A DNA stretch of 26,786 nucleotides from a virus: positions 1-26,786 of IMG/VR virus record IMGVR_UViG_3300021420_000109. The stretch is one strand, 5' to 3'. The notes below the pieces were generated by a model that was given only the letters and a program-made list of their open reading frames with translations, was not told the origin of the DNA and ran no database searches. Below, piece after piece: positions 1-7,008 of this stretch. Positions within the stretch are counted from its first letter, which is position 1. Each line of letters opens with the position of its first letter. The position numbers and the translations under genes are program-made.

Positions 1-282
1 AGGAATAGCACTAACAAATTGTGAAAAATGATCAGGTGTCATTAAACCAAGATTAACTAATTTTTGACTTTCGCCTACAATATCATCAGCAGTAAGATCG
101 GGTTTATATAATAAAGAACCTAACGATTGATTAACAATTTGAAAATGCTGATTAGCTAATTGTAATTTTTGTTGGTCAATACCGATACGATTGCTTTCAA
201 GCCCTTGAAGCTTGCCAGCAATATCAAGAGGATTTTGCCCTTGTTGCGGACGAGGATATGAGGATATATCGATATCAGGCAT
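1..282 (-). CDS. Probable DNA-ejection/internal virion protein, N-terminal part (cut by window edge)
   Basis: An open frame starts with ATG at 282 and stays open to the left edge, giving 94 codons with no stop, so the C-terminus lies outside the window. The visible part starts MPDIDISSYPRPQQGQNPLD and is rich in Gln, Asn and Leu, with a helical QQKLQLANQHFQ stretch. It starts five bases after the stop of the gp7-like gene. In P22 the gene after gene 7 encodes gp20, another protein ejected with the DNA, and Gln-rich helical N-termini are common there. The assignment rests mainly on position. An ordinary structural protein cannot be excluded. Confidence 0.6.
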   Translation of the reverse strand, partial: MPDIDISSYPRPQQGQNPLDIAGKLQGLESNRIGIDQQKLQLANQHFQIVNQSLGSLLYKPDLTADDIVGESQKLVNLGLMTPDHFSQFVSAIP

Positions 283-287
283 TTAAT

Positions 288-980
288 TTATCCCGCAGGA
301 CGAAACGCATAAGGATTAGTAGCATTGCTGTTATTACCATATAATCCTTTATACATCGCATAACCTGCAATATTATTACCTACATTTCCAACTGCGCCGC
401 CAATTGCATTATCAGCAGCAGCTTGTGCATTACCTGCACCTATCTGTGCTCCTGATATTTGAGTAGCAGCTTGTTGTCCTAATACACCAGTTTGTGCAGA
501 AGCATTTTCACCAGTATCTACTAATCCCTTCAATCTATTATAAGCATTTGTTTGATTAGTAACGGCGTTTTGAAATTGTTGTTGATAAGTATTATCGGCT
601 AATCCAGTCGCAAAAGTAGCGGCACCTTTTAATGCTGCACCACTTTCGCCTAAACCTCTTGCAGCAGCAGAATTAGCAACAGCTTTTTCACCTTGATAAA
701 GATTAAACTGATATCCAGGTGTCTTTTCTAATGTCGCTTGATCCATCGTAATCGGAGCAGTTAATTCACCAAGACGATTAGTTAAATCAGTAGCGGCAGT
801 TTGACCTATTTGACGAAAGGGTGCTAAATCTCCCCTTGTCGTATTATACATATTCATTTGAGTTTGAGCAGCTAATTGAGCAGCTTGCTCCTGCGCGCTA
901 GCTGCTTTACTTGCTCCATAAGCGGTAGATGCGGCACTTACAACCGATCCACCTATAATAGCTGTCGCTACCCAAGCCAT
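288..980 (-). CDS. P22 gp7-like DNA ejection (internal virion) protein
   Basis: A 230-residue protein if started at the ATG at 980 (MAWVATAIIGG); a TTG fifteen bases upstream is less likely. The N-terminus is a Gly/Ala-rich hydrophobic helix (about residues 1-25), followed by an Ala/Gln-rich helix. The centre carries TPGYQFNLYQGEKAVANSAA and ARGLGESGAALKGAA, the pattern typical of P22 gp7-like proteins encoded next to tail genes in short-tailed phages. Such proteins sit in the capsid and are ejected with the DNA to cross the periplasm; the glycine-rich hydrophobic start fits membrane contact. The start overlaps the end of the cupin-like gene by 13 bases, suggesting coupling. Confidence 0.75.
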   Translation of the reverse strand: MAWVATAIIGGSVVSAASTAYGASKAASAQEQAAQLAAQTQMNMYNTTRGDLAPFRQIGQTAATDLTNRLGELTAPITMDQATLEKTPGYQFNLYQGEKAVANSAAARGLGESGAALKGAATFATGLADNTYQQQFQNAVTNQTNAYNRLKGLVDTGENASAQTGVLGQQAATQISGAQIGAGNAQAAADNAIGGAVGNVGNNIAGYAMYKGLYGNNSNATNPYAFRPAG

Positions 981-1411
981 TGCATCTGTCCACAAAATTC
1001 TAAATATTCATGCTCAGTTTGAGCAATAAAATATTCTTCAATCTTATCTAAATCTGTTTCATGCGTTCCATGAATAGTTAACCAAATACAATCTTCATGA
1101 GCTATCGCAATTCGTTTAGTACCAGCTTTAGAAACAACATAAAAAGGTGCTTTAATTCTCATTACATGATCATCAATCAAAACTGACATTTCGCCTTTAA
1201 TCAATATATTAAATTGACTGTATTTATGTATCTTACCTGTAAGCATTATACCTTTCGGAATAAACAATTCTCGTGTATAAGTACCATAAGCAAAATGATG
1301 TTTGACCTCTAATTTAACTTGCTCTTGTTGACGCATTAAATCTTCAAGAGTATTAATCTTTTCTCTTGTAGTTAATTGAGTAAGTTTGTCGTAATATGTA
1401 ATATCTGTCAT
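968..1411 (-). CDS. Cupin-fold phage protein of unknown role
   Basis: A 147-residue protein. After a helical N-terminus (1-35) comes a single-domain cupin-like pattern: HHFAYGTYTRELFIPKGI, then KIHKYSQFNILIKGEMSVLI, then a turn with PFYVVSKAGTKRIAIAHED and WLTIHGTHETDLDKIEE. The spaced His residues and beta-strand/Gly turns are what one expects of a small-molecule or metal-binding double-stranded beta-helix. Similar cupin proteins are common in tail regions of short-tailed phages, but their function is not established. The start overlaps the previous stop as ATGA. It could be a minor virion part or a metabolic accessory protein. Confidence 0.6.
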   Translation of the reverse strand: MTDITYYDKLTQLTTREKINTLEDLMRQQEQVKLEVKHHFAYGTYTRELFIPKGIMLTGKIHKYSQFNILIKGEMSVLIDDHVMRIKAPFYVVSKAGTKRIAIAHEDCIWLTIHGTHETDLDKIEEYFIAQTEHEYLEFCGQMQWLG

Positions 1412-1734
1412 AATGCCGATAAAAAGTTTATAACTGGTAATCCAGTATATGTAACCTTAATTATATCTTTAATATAGACTGGAATTAATTTTTGTCCTGT
1501 TACATCTATATTAATAGTTCCACGAATAAAAGCAATCGCCGAAACATTTCCACCAACAACTGCTATTAATCCAGGTTCTTTAACAATATAAATAAATGGA
1601 GAACTGCTTACAATCAAAGCTATTCCTGCACTAGGCGCTTGTACAAATTGCTGAAAAAACGTTGTCCACGGCGGCAACGCTAAACCATATTGATCTACAA
1701 GTCTAGCATCAAGTCGTGGTAATATTAGAGCCAT
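1408..1734 (-). CDS. Small conserved phage protein beside the gp10-like gene
   Basis: A 108-residue protein starting MALILPRLDARLVDQYGLAL. The N-terminus resembles short segments that begin many phage neck/tail proteins (Pro-Arg-Leu-Asp, then an aromatic PPWTTFFQQF helix). The rest is beta-rich: SSSPFIYIVKEPGLIAVVGG, VSAIAFIRG, and a C-terminal IKVTYTGLPVINFL. The 'SPF-Y ... GG-VS-I-F-RG ... D-I-VTYT--P' pattern recurs in phages next to gp10-like genes, so a minor tail or neck role is plausible but not proven. It begins directly after the stop of the previous gene. Confidence 0.5.
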   Translation of the reverse strand: MALILPRLDARLVDQYGLALPPWTTFFQQFVQAPSAGIALIVSSSPFIYIVKEPGLIAVVGGNVSAIAFIRGTINIDVTGQKLIPVYIKDIIKVTYTGLPVINFLSAL

Positions 1735-1944
1735 TTAATATCCATAAACACACATCCAATTTTTATCATAACCTAATCCAGTAACATTAAACCATTTGTA
1801 TTTACCATTAGGAATCATTTGACGCATAACTTTAATATCTTTTTTAGAAGGTTTTTCACCTTCTTTATCAACTAATATATCTATATGTTTACAAAATCCA
1901 GTATTTATTTCTTTTACTGATTTGTATATCTGAATATCGGTCAT
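1735..1944 (-). CDS. Small hypothetical protein (69 aa)
   Basis: Starts with ATG at 1944, two bases after the gp10-like stop, behind an AAGG ribosome-site-like tract, and ends directly before the next ATG. The product is charged in the first half (KEGEKPSKKDIKVMRQM) and aromatic at the end (YKWFNVTGLGYDKNWMCVYG). No family recognised. Its packing between two conserved tail genes is the main reason to regard it as real. Confidence 0.5.
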   Translation of the reverse strand: MTDIQIYKSVKEINTGFCKHIDILVDKEGEKPSKKDIKVMRQMIPNGKYKWFNVTGLGYDKNWMCVYGY

Positions 1945-1946
1945 TT

Positions 1947-3413
1947 TTAATGCCTTGATTTTGTAAATTCAATAAATACACCTTGAAATGCAGTTTGAAA
2001 TGGTGCTGACCATTGAAATCTAAAAACTTTATCTCTTGCCTCGCCTAATCGCCACCAAGATGGTTGTGTCAGATATTGACCACCTTTACCTAAACTTTGC
2101 TCAACCTCTTGACCAAATGTAATTCCACCATCATCAGACCAGCTTAACGAAATTGGAAAATCAACATTAGGGTCTTGCGGGTTTGCTGTACCTACTTTTA
2201 TAGAAGCTATAATTTGCTTATATCGTACTCTATCGCCGTCTTGTATCATATGTGCTAATCTTCTTTCACGAATAATGGGCATTCCATTATCAGTAAAAGT
2301 ATTAAAATCTAATATATAAATATTACCGTTAGTAAAATCACCTACAATAATTCGATCTTGCCAAAACATACAACAATTAGCAAGCGGTCTATTATAATTT
2401 CCATTTACATCGCTTGATAACCATTCACACCATCGTTTAGTTTTTAAATTATATAACCATCCCTTATTTGCTGTTGGAAATACCAATGCGTAAAATGCAT
2501 GATCATCAGTTTGAAAACAAAAACCTATTGCATCAGAAAATGTACCATAATTATTAATTTGATCTACTATATAAGGTGTAGATATTTCTTCAACGTCATA
2601 TCCTTCACCTTTTACAATAATGTTATGTCCTTCTCTATCTTGCATTAACCAAAATGTCAAAACATCTTGTGTTGCTGCTGAAAATGCAGCACCGCAACCA
2701 TGATCTATATATGCACCTTGAACCTGTTGAAAGAAAAAATCCGCCGAACCTGTACCAATCCAAATTTCAGTTGTTAAAGCACCAATTAACCATAAATTTT
2801 GATGAACGGTAAGAATAGTAACAATAACATCAGCAGAACCAGATTTAGCAGCTATATCTAATGGATCAAACGACGTACCGCCGGTTAATAAAGCATAAGT
2901 AACAAGAGCTAATGATATATAAAATTGATTAGTTTTAGGCCGATTAAATACAAAAAACGTATCAAGAAATAAAACAAAATTAGCACCGAGGAAACTAGGA
3001 TCAATAATAGTTCCAAAAGCATTATTACTTAAGTTAATAGCATAACCAGTAGTAGTACCATCGACTAAAACAACCGCCAAACCATTATCAGCCATATAAA
3101 CTTGTGTTGGCTGATCGAGAATTGTGCCCACAAGTACAAGCGCACCATTAATAGCCATAAAATAAACTGAAGGGCCAACTACAATATATCCTGCACCTGT
3201 ACTCGCACGATATGTACAACGTACCGTACCATTAGCACCAGGAGCAACAACAGCCGATGTAAATAATAAAGTACCCGGTGTTAAATATTCAGTAAATGGA
3301 AAAGGGCTTAATTGTGCTTCTGAATTATCTTCTGCATACAAATTAATTGCACGTTGTGCCGATGCTATAGAACTTCGACCTTGATATGGATTACCTAATA
3401 ATGGTAATTTCAT
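1947..3413 (-). CDS. P22 gp10-like tail accessory / packaged-DNA stabilisation protein
   Basis: A 488-residue protein. The N-terminus MKLPLLGNPYQGRSSIASAQ followed by RAINLYAE and, shortly after, a Thr-Pro-Gly (TPGTLLF) is the hallmark of P22 gp10-type tail hub proteins, which close the portal channel after packaging and bind the tail spikes. The body is a string of beta-repeats (for example GYIVVGPSVYFM, IWIGTGSADFFFQQVQG, VLTFWLMQDREGHNIIVKG, HAFYALVFPT), consistent with a beta-propeller-like fold. Length is close to P22 gp10. It lies downstream of the gp4-like gene, as in P22, with one small gene between. The start overlaps the previous stop (ATGA). Confidence 0.85.
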   Translation of the reverse strand: MKLPLLGNPYQGRSSIASAQRAINLYAEDNSEAQLSPFPFTEYLTPGTLLFTSAVVAPGANGTVRCTYRASTGAGYIVVGPSVYFMAINGALVLVGTILDQPTQVYMADNGLAVVLVDGTTTGYAINLSNNAFGTIIDPSFLGANFVLFLDTFFVFNRPKTNQFYISLALVTYALLTGGTSFDPLDIAAKSGSADVIVTILTVHQNLWLIGALTTEIWIGTGSADFFFQQVQGAYIDHGCGAAFSAATQDVLTFWLMQDREGHNIIVKGEGYDVEEISTPYIVDQINNYGTFSDAIGFCFQTDDHAFYALVFPTANKGWLYNLKTKRWCEWLSSDVNGNYNRPLANCCMFWQDRIIVGDFTNGNIYILDFNTFTDNGMPIIRERRLAHMIQDGDRVRYKQIIASIKVGTANPQDPNVDFPISLSWSDDGGITFGQEVEQSLGKGGQYLTQPSWWRLGEARDKVFRFQWSAPFQTAFQGVFIEFTKSRH

Positions 3414-3616
3414 TTACAGCGTCCGGCTGCACATCGCTCTAACATAACTCGTTTATTTCTAGCTTGTTTCTCCGTTATCCTTCCTTCATCTTTATCCATT
3501 TGGATATCTTCATAACGAAGATTATGATTTAATTGTTTGCTAATAGTTGCATTTGGGCGTTTATCCCCTTTAGCAAAAGAAAATTTACCTTCTTTATCAT
3601 GATTAGGATTAGACAT
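3410..3616 (-). CDS. Small basic hypothetical protein (68 aa)
   Basis: Starts with ATG immediately after the gp4-like stop and its TGA overlaps the gp10-like ATG. The protein is hydrophilic and basic, with NHDKEGKFSFAKGDKRPN at the start and RVMLERCAAGRCK at the end; two Cys lie five residues apart near the C-terminus. No family recognised. Its placement suggests a small assembly factor or head-tail joining protein, which is inference only. Confidence 0.5.
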   Translation of the reverse strand: MSNPNHDKEGKFSFAKGDKRPNATISKQLNHNLRYEDIQMDKDEGRITEKQARNKRVMLERCAAGRCK

Positions 3617-4354
3617 TTAATATCCATCTGGGTTCCACAATGAAAATGCTTTACCTTTTCTTAATCCAGGAGGCATTTGCATTTCAGGAATTTGAGTATT
3701 AGCGACTTTAATTGTATTCAATGCAACTTTAGCTAATCCTGCTGTTGAAGGCTTCGGATCAATATCATATGCAGAAAAAATACGCATTGCTAAATTATAA
3801 TGTACAGCTTCGGCATATTCTTCCGGCATCGTAAATACACTATCAAGCGTATTTGGCCAGCCTAAATCGCTTTCAACAATTATATGAATTGTATAAGAAC
3901 TATCTGGAATAGGCCAAACAAATAAATTACTTAAAGGAAATGCATTATCATAAAAGAAATTTTCAGGAAATGTAGCTAAATCCTTAACTGTAATTCTAGC
4001 ATAATCTTCATAACTAAAAATTTGACTAAGTGGTAAACTGACAGTTGCACCAAGACCAGCCGAAGCATTTAAAATAAAATAACCGGCTTTAATTTGTCGC
4101 GGTCTTGGAGTTACATTAAAAAAACCACCAGGACCGACAGTATTAGATTTAGCTCCGTTACCTATAGCAGATATATCGGTTAAACTCGGCACCATCCATC
4201 GCCGACGTTGCCATTGATTAGTCATTCGCTGAAGATATGTAAAACAATCGTTCATATCTTCCGCAAGTGCCGTCTGACCAACACCTAACACACCTGCTTC
4301 TTTCAAAGCAAGTGTGATAAAATCTCGTGCTGTTTTAGCATTAAGTGCAGGCAT
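3617..4354 (-). CDS. P22 gp4-like head-to-tail adaptor / tail accessory factor
   Basis: A 245-residue protein. The N-terminal half is helical (TARDFITLALKEAGVLGVGQ, then LQRMTNQWQRRRWM), followed by beta segments (FFNVTPRPRQIKAGYFILNA; NLFVWPIPDSSYTIHIIVES) and a late helix MPEEYAEAVHYNLAMRIFSA. This order of helix, aromatic/Arg turn, P-PIPD-SYT and 'MP-EY-EA-HYNLA-R' matches P22 gp4-type adaptors, which bind under the portal as the first neck protein. P22 gp4 is shorter, but longer homologues are common. It precedes the gp10-like gene as expected. Confidence 0.8.
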   Translation of the reverse strand: MPALNAKTARDFITLALKEAGVLGVGQTALAEDMNDCFTYLQRMTNQWQRRRWMVPSLTDISAIGNGAKSNTVGPGGFFNVTPRPRQIKAGYFILNASAGLGATVSLPLSQIFSYEDYARITVKDLATFPENFFYDNAFPLSNLFVWPIPDSSYTIHIIVESDLGWPNTLDSVFTMPEEYAEAVHYNLAMRIFSAYDIDPKPSTAGLAKVALNTIKVANTQIPEMQMPPGLRKGKAFSLWNPDGY

Positions 4355-4356
4355 AA

Positions 4357-4764
4357 TTAACTACGTTCTATTCTATTATATCCCTCTTCAAATACTTTAG
4401 CTGGCCACCAAGACTTATAACCATCTTCATAAATAACTATGTAATCACCTATAACGGGAATGCCACCACATTTAAAAGCATCATCTGGCATTTCGACTTG
4501 AAAATCATTATCATTACAATCTTCAACAATTGCAACAATCGGTTTTCCAGCAACAATAGCCTGTTTCAACTTGCCAGCTTTAATTATTTGATGACAACGA
4601 TATTCAGCTAAACCTGATTTCCAATGAGCCTTTACCACAACAAAAGGTCTTTTATTGTCTTGATAATCTTTGATTGTTTCAAATACTTTCAATTCATTAC
4701 TATAATCAGTAAATTTAACAGTCATTGGAAAATCAGCTTCAGTATAATATCTAAGTGTTTCCAT
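4357..4764 (-). CDS. Conserved phage protein with GDY-DGY-SW motif (135 aa)
   Basis: A 135-residue protein whose C-terminus reads IPVIGDYIVIYEDGYKSWWP then AKVFEEGYNR, a motif seen in many phage proteins of unknown function. The N-terminal part is a mixed alpha/beta domain with ILE/VAL-rich strands (FVVVKAHW, KPIVAIVEDC). The start is supported by an AGAAGG tract about 12 bases upstream of ATG at 4764. It directly follows the terminator at 4790-4837, so it needs read-through or its own promoter. A virion or small cytosolic role is possible. Confidence 0.55.
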   Translation of the reverse strand: METLRYYTEADFPMTVKFTDYSNELKVFETIKDYQDNKRPFVVVKAHWKSGLAEYRCHQIIKAGKLKQAIVAGKPIVAIVEDCNDNDFQVEMPDDAFKCGGIPVIGDYIVIYEDGYKSWWPAKVFEEGYNRIERS

Positions 4765-4789
4765 AATAAATATTTTCCTTCTAAAATTG

Positions 4790-4837
4790 AAAAACAGGGT
4801 TCAACAGTACCGGGGCAGGTTTTAAACTATTGAACCC
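4790..4837 (-). terminator. Probable intrinsic terminator after the 145-aa gene
   Basis: On the minus strand GGGTTCAA (4837-4830) pairs with TTGAACCC (4804-4797), followed by TGTTTTT (4796-4790). The eight-pair stem is perfect, but the loop is about 25 bases and contains further GC-rich sequence that could form an inner structure. It sits 17 bases beyond the stop of the preceding gene. The long loop makes it a weaker terminator than the two around the coat gene. Confidence 0.6.
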
Positions 4838-4853
4838 CGCTCCCACCCGCTAA

Positions 4854-5291
4854 TTATTTACCTCTAGCTTCAGGCCATACTTTAGTATCTTTATCTAACT
4901 TAGTTTGAGCTTGATCTCTTTCTAACTTATCTTTTTCAACAGTTTTCTTTGACGTCTTGTTAGCTGCTTTAGCTTCTACATGCGTAAAAAAATAACCATC
5001 TCCGTTAGCTTCTTTTTCTTCATCTTCATTATTAACAATTCTGGAATGTTGACTTAATGAAGGATGCTGAAGGCTATCGTAAGTGCTTCCCTTAGTTGGA
5101 TGGGTTAACTGAAGAACCACTTTATCATAAACAATGGCACCCTTATCATCATATTCATGAACGTATTTAGGATAATAAGTATGTCCCAATTCATTCATGA
5201 TATTAGGGTCTTTACCATGCATAGGATGAGGATTACTCGCACTATATTTGTGGGCATCATGTTGTCCGATACTGCTATCAAAATCAGCCAT
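4854..5291 (-). CDS. Hypothetical virion-region protein (145 aa) after the coat gene
   Basis: Starts at ATG 5291 (MADFDSSIGQHD); a GTG nine bases upstream lies within an AGGTG tract that better serves as the ribosome site. The product is hydrophilic: a His/Pro/Asn-rich N-terminus (HDAHKYSASNPHPMHGKDPN), an aromatic middle (YYPKYVHEYDDKGAIVYDKV) and a Lys/Asp/Glu-rich helical tail. It lies just after the coat terminator and before another terminator, forming its own unit. Position suggests a capsid decoration or assembly protein, but no family is recognised. Confidence 0.5.
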   Translation of the reverse strand: MADFDSSIGQHDAHKYSASNPHPMHGKDPNIMNELGHTYYPKYVHEYDDKGAIVYDKVVLQLTHPTKGSTYDSLQHPSLSQHSRIVNNEDEEKEANGDGYFFTHVEAKAANKTSKKTVEKDKLERDQAQTKLDKDTKVWPEARGK

Positions 5292-5314
5292 AATATTCAC
5301 CTATTAAAATAATG

Positions 5315-5342
5315 AAAAAATAGCCGGTGCCTTAACCGGCTA
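5315..5342 (-). terminator. Strong intrinsic terminator after the coat gene
   Basis: On the minus strand TAGCCGGT (5342-5335), loop TAAGGC, ACCGGCTA (5328-5321), then TTTTTT (5320-5315). The eight-pair stem is perfect and GC-rich at its centre with a six-base loop and a clean U-tract. It begins 16 bases past the coat stop codon. This is a textbook Rho-independent terminator. Confidence 0.9.
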
Positions 5343-5358
5343 AGTTTGGGGAGGCTCG

Positions 5359-6606
5359 TTAAATCTTACCAGCGACAACGCACAACCATTCGGGCTTAAT
5401 ATACTTAAACCCAAATAAAACATCAATACGTGTTGCCAATTGATCGGAATTAGTTAGATAATCAGTTAAAATACGAATACTAATTCCATCATAATTTGCT
5501 CGCGCTGCTTCTTCAACTGCCTTCTTTGGCATGACCAAATCAGCAGTAGCGAGTGTAACAGCCTTTTGCACATAAGCAATAGACTTGCGGTAAACAGAAC
5601 TTGCAGGCGTCACCAATGTCATCGCTGCGCCATTAATAGGCGAAGCATCAACAGTCTGATATTGAACATCGGGACCACCAACTAAGCCAGTCGCGCTAGG
5701 AATCAAACCAGGATAAATTGGAATAACGGTCGCACCAGAAATAACAGGAGCAGTGATAACAAACTGTGCAAGTGACCCGTTACTTTGCTTAGTAACCCTA
5801 TTGACTGAGTTAACATTCGCAAAAGTAACAATATCACCTTGATTTAATGTACCAGTAGTAGGATTAACAGTAATATTACCACCAGTAAATGGAGTAGTTT
5901 GACCGCCACCATTTACAGTACCACCAGCACTAAATGTACCAGTAGTGTGTTTAATAGCAGTTTGATCCCTAAACCAGCGACCGTATCCTAAACCAGATTT
6001 CATCGAACCGCTGCGAAACTGAGCCGAGATTTCCTGCGAAGGATTAAGTAATCCAGCAAGAGCCGAAACGGCACGAGCATCGGCAAACGGATCGAGAACA
6101 ATACGCCTATCCATAGTATCGGCACTAAAAGTATCTAATACTGCATTGCCAGCAAGAAAAGTATCCATTGTCGGATCGATAATATTACCGCCGCCATCAA
6201 CATTACTAACCAAATTGCAAACACCACCTTCTGAACCTAACATAACCGCTGCTGCAACCTTACCAGCAAGGTTATTGATCATAGGTGCCATAACAATTTC
6301 TGAATAATCATCAATTGCCATAGTACGTTCTGCGGTAGTAAATGGAACGTCAACACCACGTTGATCGGAAACAGTTAAAGTAGTAAACTGTTCATTAGTA
6401 GCCTGTAATTGCAATGCAGGACCTTGCCTAACAACATAATCGTTAGGTAATCTGATACGCAAAGTTGAACCGATCTTTGCACCATCAACGGCAAAAGAAC
6501 CGTCATATTGCGTATCCATATTCATAATAAAAAGATTAGAGTTTTTAAACAATCGCACCGCTTCTGCGGTGATCATGTCGATAGTTAATAAACTATTACC
6601 GGCCAT
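5359..6606 (-). CDS. Major capsid protein, P22 coat family
   Basis: A 415-residue protein. The N-terminus (NSLLTIDMITAEAVRLFKNS, then a MDTQYDGSFAVDGAKIG turn and LRIRLPNDYVVRQG) and the C-terminus (ARANYDGISIRILTDYLTNS, then DQLATRIDVLFGFKYIKPEW) follow the P22 coat protein pattern, including the conserved 'R-D-L-G---I-PE' ending. Middle residues about 220-330 are Gly/Thr/Val-rich beta sequence (TVNGGGQTTPFTGGN), where P22 coat carries its inserted domain. Length is near P22 coat (430). It is isolated between terminators, as expected for the most abundant virion protein. There is no strong ribosome site, only AAGAAAG about ten bases before ATG. Confidence 0.9.
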   Translation of the reverse strand: MAGNSLLTIDMITAEAVRLFKNSNLFIMNMDTQYDGSFAVDGAKIGSTLRIRLPNDYVVRQGPALQLQATNEQFTTLTVSDQRGVDVPFTTAERTMAIDDYSEIVMAPMINNLAGKVAAAVMLGSEGGVCNLVSNVDGGGNIIDPTMDTFLAGNAVLDTFSADTMDRRIVLDPFADARAVSALAGLLNPSQEISAQFRSGSMKSGLGYGRWFRDQTAIKHTTGTFSAGGTVNGGGQTTPFTGGNITVNPTTGTLNQGDIVTFANVNSVNRVTKQSNGSLAQFVITAPVISGATVIPIYPGLIPSATGLVGGPDVQYQTVDASPINGAAMTLVTPASSVYRKSIAYVQKAVTLATADLVMPKKAVEEAARANYDGISIRILTDYLTNSDQLATRIDVLFGFKYIKPEWLCVVAGKI

Positions 6607-6789
6607 TTAATTAACTTTCTTAAAATAAGAGGGTTAAAAGATAAGGTTATGCTATTTGCGCAAAAAGCACGCAGATACGCTTTAAAAATCAAATGTAGTC
6701 GGGAAGCACCTAGGTCTATTTATAGCGGACCTGAGAACGCATACGAATGTCTATAAGGCCGGCAAACAGGCAATTATAATCATTCACAT
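6607..6789 (-). promoter_or_regulatory. Coat gene leader with a possible promoter
   Basis: This non-coding stretch separates the terminator at 6790-6817 from the coat ATG, so a promoter is expected. The best sigma70-like match on the minus strand is TTCGTA (6747-6742), a 17-base spacer and TATAAA (6724-6719); the -10 is good, the -35 weak. A start about seven bases on would leave an RNA leader of roughly 105 bases. The leader contains a 10-base palindrome TTTGCGCAAA (6664-6655) next to an AAAGC/GCTTT stem. A phage-specific promoter read by another polymerase cannot be ruled out. Confidence 0.35.
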
Positions 6790-6817
6790 AAAAAAAGAGC
6801 GCCGTCAATAGCGCTCT
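6790..6817 (-). terminator. Strong intrinsic terminator before the coat leader
   Basis: On the minus strand AGAGCGC (6817-6811), loop TATTGACG, GCGCTCT (6802-6796), then TTTTTT (6795-6790). A perfect seven-pair GC-rich stem with an eight-base loop and U-tract. It lies 17 bases beyond the stop of the 57-residue gene and ends the long upstream transcription unit. Confidence 0.9.
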
Positions 6818-6834
6818 CGATATCCCCACAATTT

Positions 6835-7008
6835 CTACGGTCCAACAATAACTTGTTCGCGTCCTGTTGCTTTTGCTAACAATTCTACTAATAACCATCT
6901 TTCTTCTTCATTTAAAACTATTAATATTCGATGTTTCGTATCTTTTGGTGCACTAAATACTTTATGTAGCATCGATTCACCATGCATTTTAATTTCTTCA
7001 TTCGTCAT
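6835..7008 (-). CDS. Small hypothetical protein (57 aa) after scaffold
   Basis: Starts with an ATG that shares one base with the scaffold stop (TAATG) and ends in TAG at 6837-6835, just before the terminator. The 57-residue product (start MTNEEIKMHGESMLHKVF, end KATGREQVIVGP) has a strong amphipathic middle, ILIVLNEEERWLLVELLAKA, that should fold as a helix. No family recognised. The coupling and terminator support a real gene, possibly an assembly cofactor. A longer frame over 6716-6898 in another register is a shadow. Confidence 0.6.
   Translation of the reverse strand: MTNEEIKMHGESMLHKVFSAPKDTKHRILIVLNEEERWLLVELLAKATGREQVIVGP

Noticed and set aside
4624-4833. Plus-strand frame opposite the GDY-motif gene and terminator
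   Set aside because: It is antisense to a conserved coding frame, spans a terminator stem, and its product is a low-quality Ile/Phe/Ser-rich reading.
4797-4837. GGTTCAA-type sequence that could suggest a tRNA T-loop or attachment site
   Set aside because: No cloverleaf can be drawn around it; it forms an inverted repeat followed by a U-tract on the gene strand, so a terminator explains it.
6716-6898. Sixty-codon minus-strand frame over the terminator before the coat gene
   Set aside because: It runs through a perfect terminator hairpin and overlaps the better supported 57-residue gene that is coupled to scaffold; its product has no coherent composition.
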